A program made the translations under genes and the position numbers. Below are positions 7,485-7,671 of a stretch of DNA of 7,671 bases, in pieces. Positions within the stretch are counted from its first letter, which is position 1; the number at the start of each line of letters is the position of its first letter. Where the stretch lies: the NCBI GenBank assembly GCA_900544905.1, contig UQXF01000119.1, positions 1 through 7,671 on the forward strand, given 5' to 3'. The stretch comes from an uncultured Clostridium sp. (lineage in GTDB: Bacteria > Bacillota > Clostridia > Lachnospirales > Lachnospiraceae). A model generated the notes under the pieces. The model was given only the letters and a program-made list of their open reading frames with translations. It was not told where the DNA came from and did not search any database.

Positions 7485-7493
7485 ATCATAGCA
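7485..7493 (-). promoter_or_regulatory. Candidate extended -10 promoter for the degV-GTPase operon
   Basis: Reading the minus strand, TGC (7493-7491) directly precedes TATGAT (7490-7485), an extended -10 pattern (TGnTATAAT with one mismatch in the hexamer). Transcription would begin near 7478 and give a leader of about 37 bases containing the AGGAG site. No convincing -35 lies 16-18 bp upstream, which extended -10 promoters tolerate. This is a pattern call only. Confidence 0.35.
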
Positions 7494-7508
7494 CGAACAA
7501 TCCATAAC

Positions 7509-7525
7509 ATAGTTTTCAATACTAT
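7509..7525. repeat. Short dyad ATAGT-N7-ACTAT upstream of degV
   Basis: ATAGT (7509-7513) and ACTAT (7521-7525) are inverted arms around seven bases, in the AT-rich divergent region just upstream of the candidate degV promoter. The spacing and position would suit a repressor or activator site. The arms are only 5 bp in AT-rich DNA, so chance is a real alternative. Confidence 0.25.
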
Positions 7526-7538
7526 TATTTATAGACAT

Positions 7539-7554
7539 TATGTAATATAACATA
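7539..7554. repeat. Short dyad TATGT-N6-ACATA in divergent intergenic region
   Basis: TATGT (7539-7543) and ACATA (7550-7554) flank AATATA. It lies between the two divergent genes, 14 bases from the other dyad, and could be an operator half-site pair. The core does not match an operator I recognise. Evidence is weak because the region is very AT-rich. Confidence 0.22.
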
Positions 7555-7589
7555 TTTTCTTTTATACGAAAAGGGGGTACTGTAAAAAA

Positions 7590-7671
7590 ATGAAAATTAA
7601 TCAGATTTCACAAAACGGAAACAAAGAAGACATAATTTGTTCACAATTTCCCATTATACTATGTACTTGTA
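7590..7671 (+). CDS. Unrecognised small ORF, 3' end outside the window
   Basis: An ATG at 7590 opens 27 codons that remain open to the last base. A G-rich stretch (AAGGGGGT, 7571-7578) lies 12 bp upstream, a rather long RBS spacing. The visible peptide begins MKINQISQNGNKED and continues IICSQFPIILCTC, with three cysteines among its last eleven residues. It is divergent from the DegV gene. A charged or polar start followed by a Cys-rich hydrophobic stretch could be the start of a small modified or secreted peptide, but also of any larger protein or a chance frame. I do not recognise a family. Confidence 0.3.
   Translation, partial: MKINQISQNGNKEDIICSQFPIILCTC

Noticed and set aside
7637..7660. 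Plus-strand promoter TTGTTC/TATACT
   Set aside because: The spacer is only 12 bp, too short for a sigma-70-type promoter, and no better -35 was found at 16-18 bp.

Overview
The window looks like a chromosomal segment from an anaerobic Firmicute, most likely a Clostridia/Lachnospiraceae gut-type organism. I base this on moderate GC (not counted), strong AGGAG-type ribosome binding sites, tight overlapping operons, and the family mix: a MoxR/DUF58 operon, Maf, a DegV protein and a Tet(M)-like translation GTPase carrying an extra C-terminal domain. No mobile element, CRISPR array, rRNA or tRNA was seen. The left end is not natural DNA. Bases 5-37 are the Illumina Nextera transposase adapter, so the first six residues of the leftmost open frame are adapter-encoded and the contig breaks inside that gene.

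There are two converging blocks. The plus-strand block (38-3832) is one operon: a 5'-truncated MoxR-type AAA+ ATPase, a DUF58 protein, a polytopic membrane protein with a DUF4129-like cytoplasmic tail, and Maf, a nucleotide pyrophosphatase. Spacings are 11 bp, then an 11-bp overlap, then a 4-bp ATGA overlap, so co-transcription and translational coupling are likely. The minus-strand block runs from 7441 down to 3841. It holds a DegV-family (FakB-like) lipid-binding protein, then 31 bp later an 891-residue GTPase. The two blocks meet tail to tail with only 8 bp between stop codons, inside a perfect 8-bp inverted repeat that contains both TAA codons.

The most interesting gene is the 891-residue GTPase. 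Residues about 18-640 are laid out like EF-G or the Tet(M)/Tet(O) ribosomal protection proteins. Residues 747-885 are a YacP/Rae1-type NYN ribonuclease domain with its acidic residues intact. In Bacillus subtilis Rae1 is an endonuclease that cuts mRNA in the ribosomal A site, and Tet(M)-like GTPases also work in the A site. The fusion therefore suggests a single polypeptide that docks on ribosomes and cuts mRNA; this is inference. The domain IV tip does not carry the Tet(M) loop, so a tetracycline resistance call would be unsafe.

The right end (7442-7671) is an AT-rich divergent region. It has a candidate extended -10 promoter for the degV block, two short dyads, and the start of a small unrecognised plus-strand reading frame that runs off the window.
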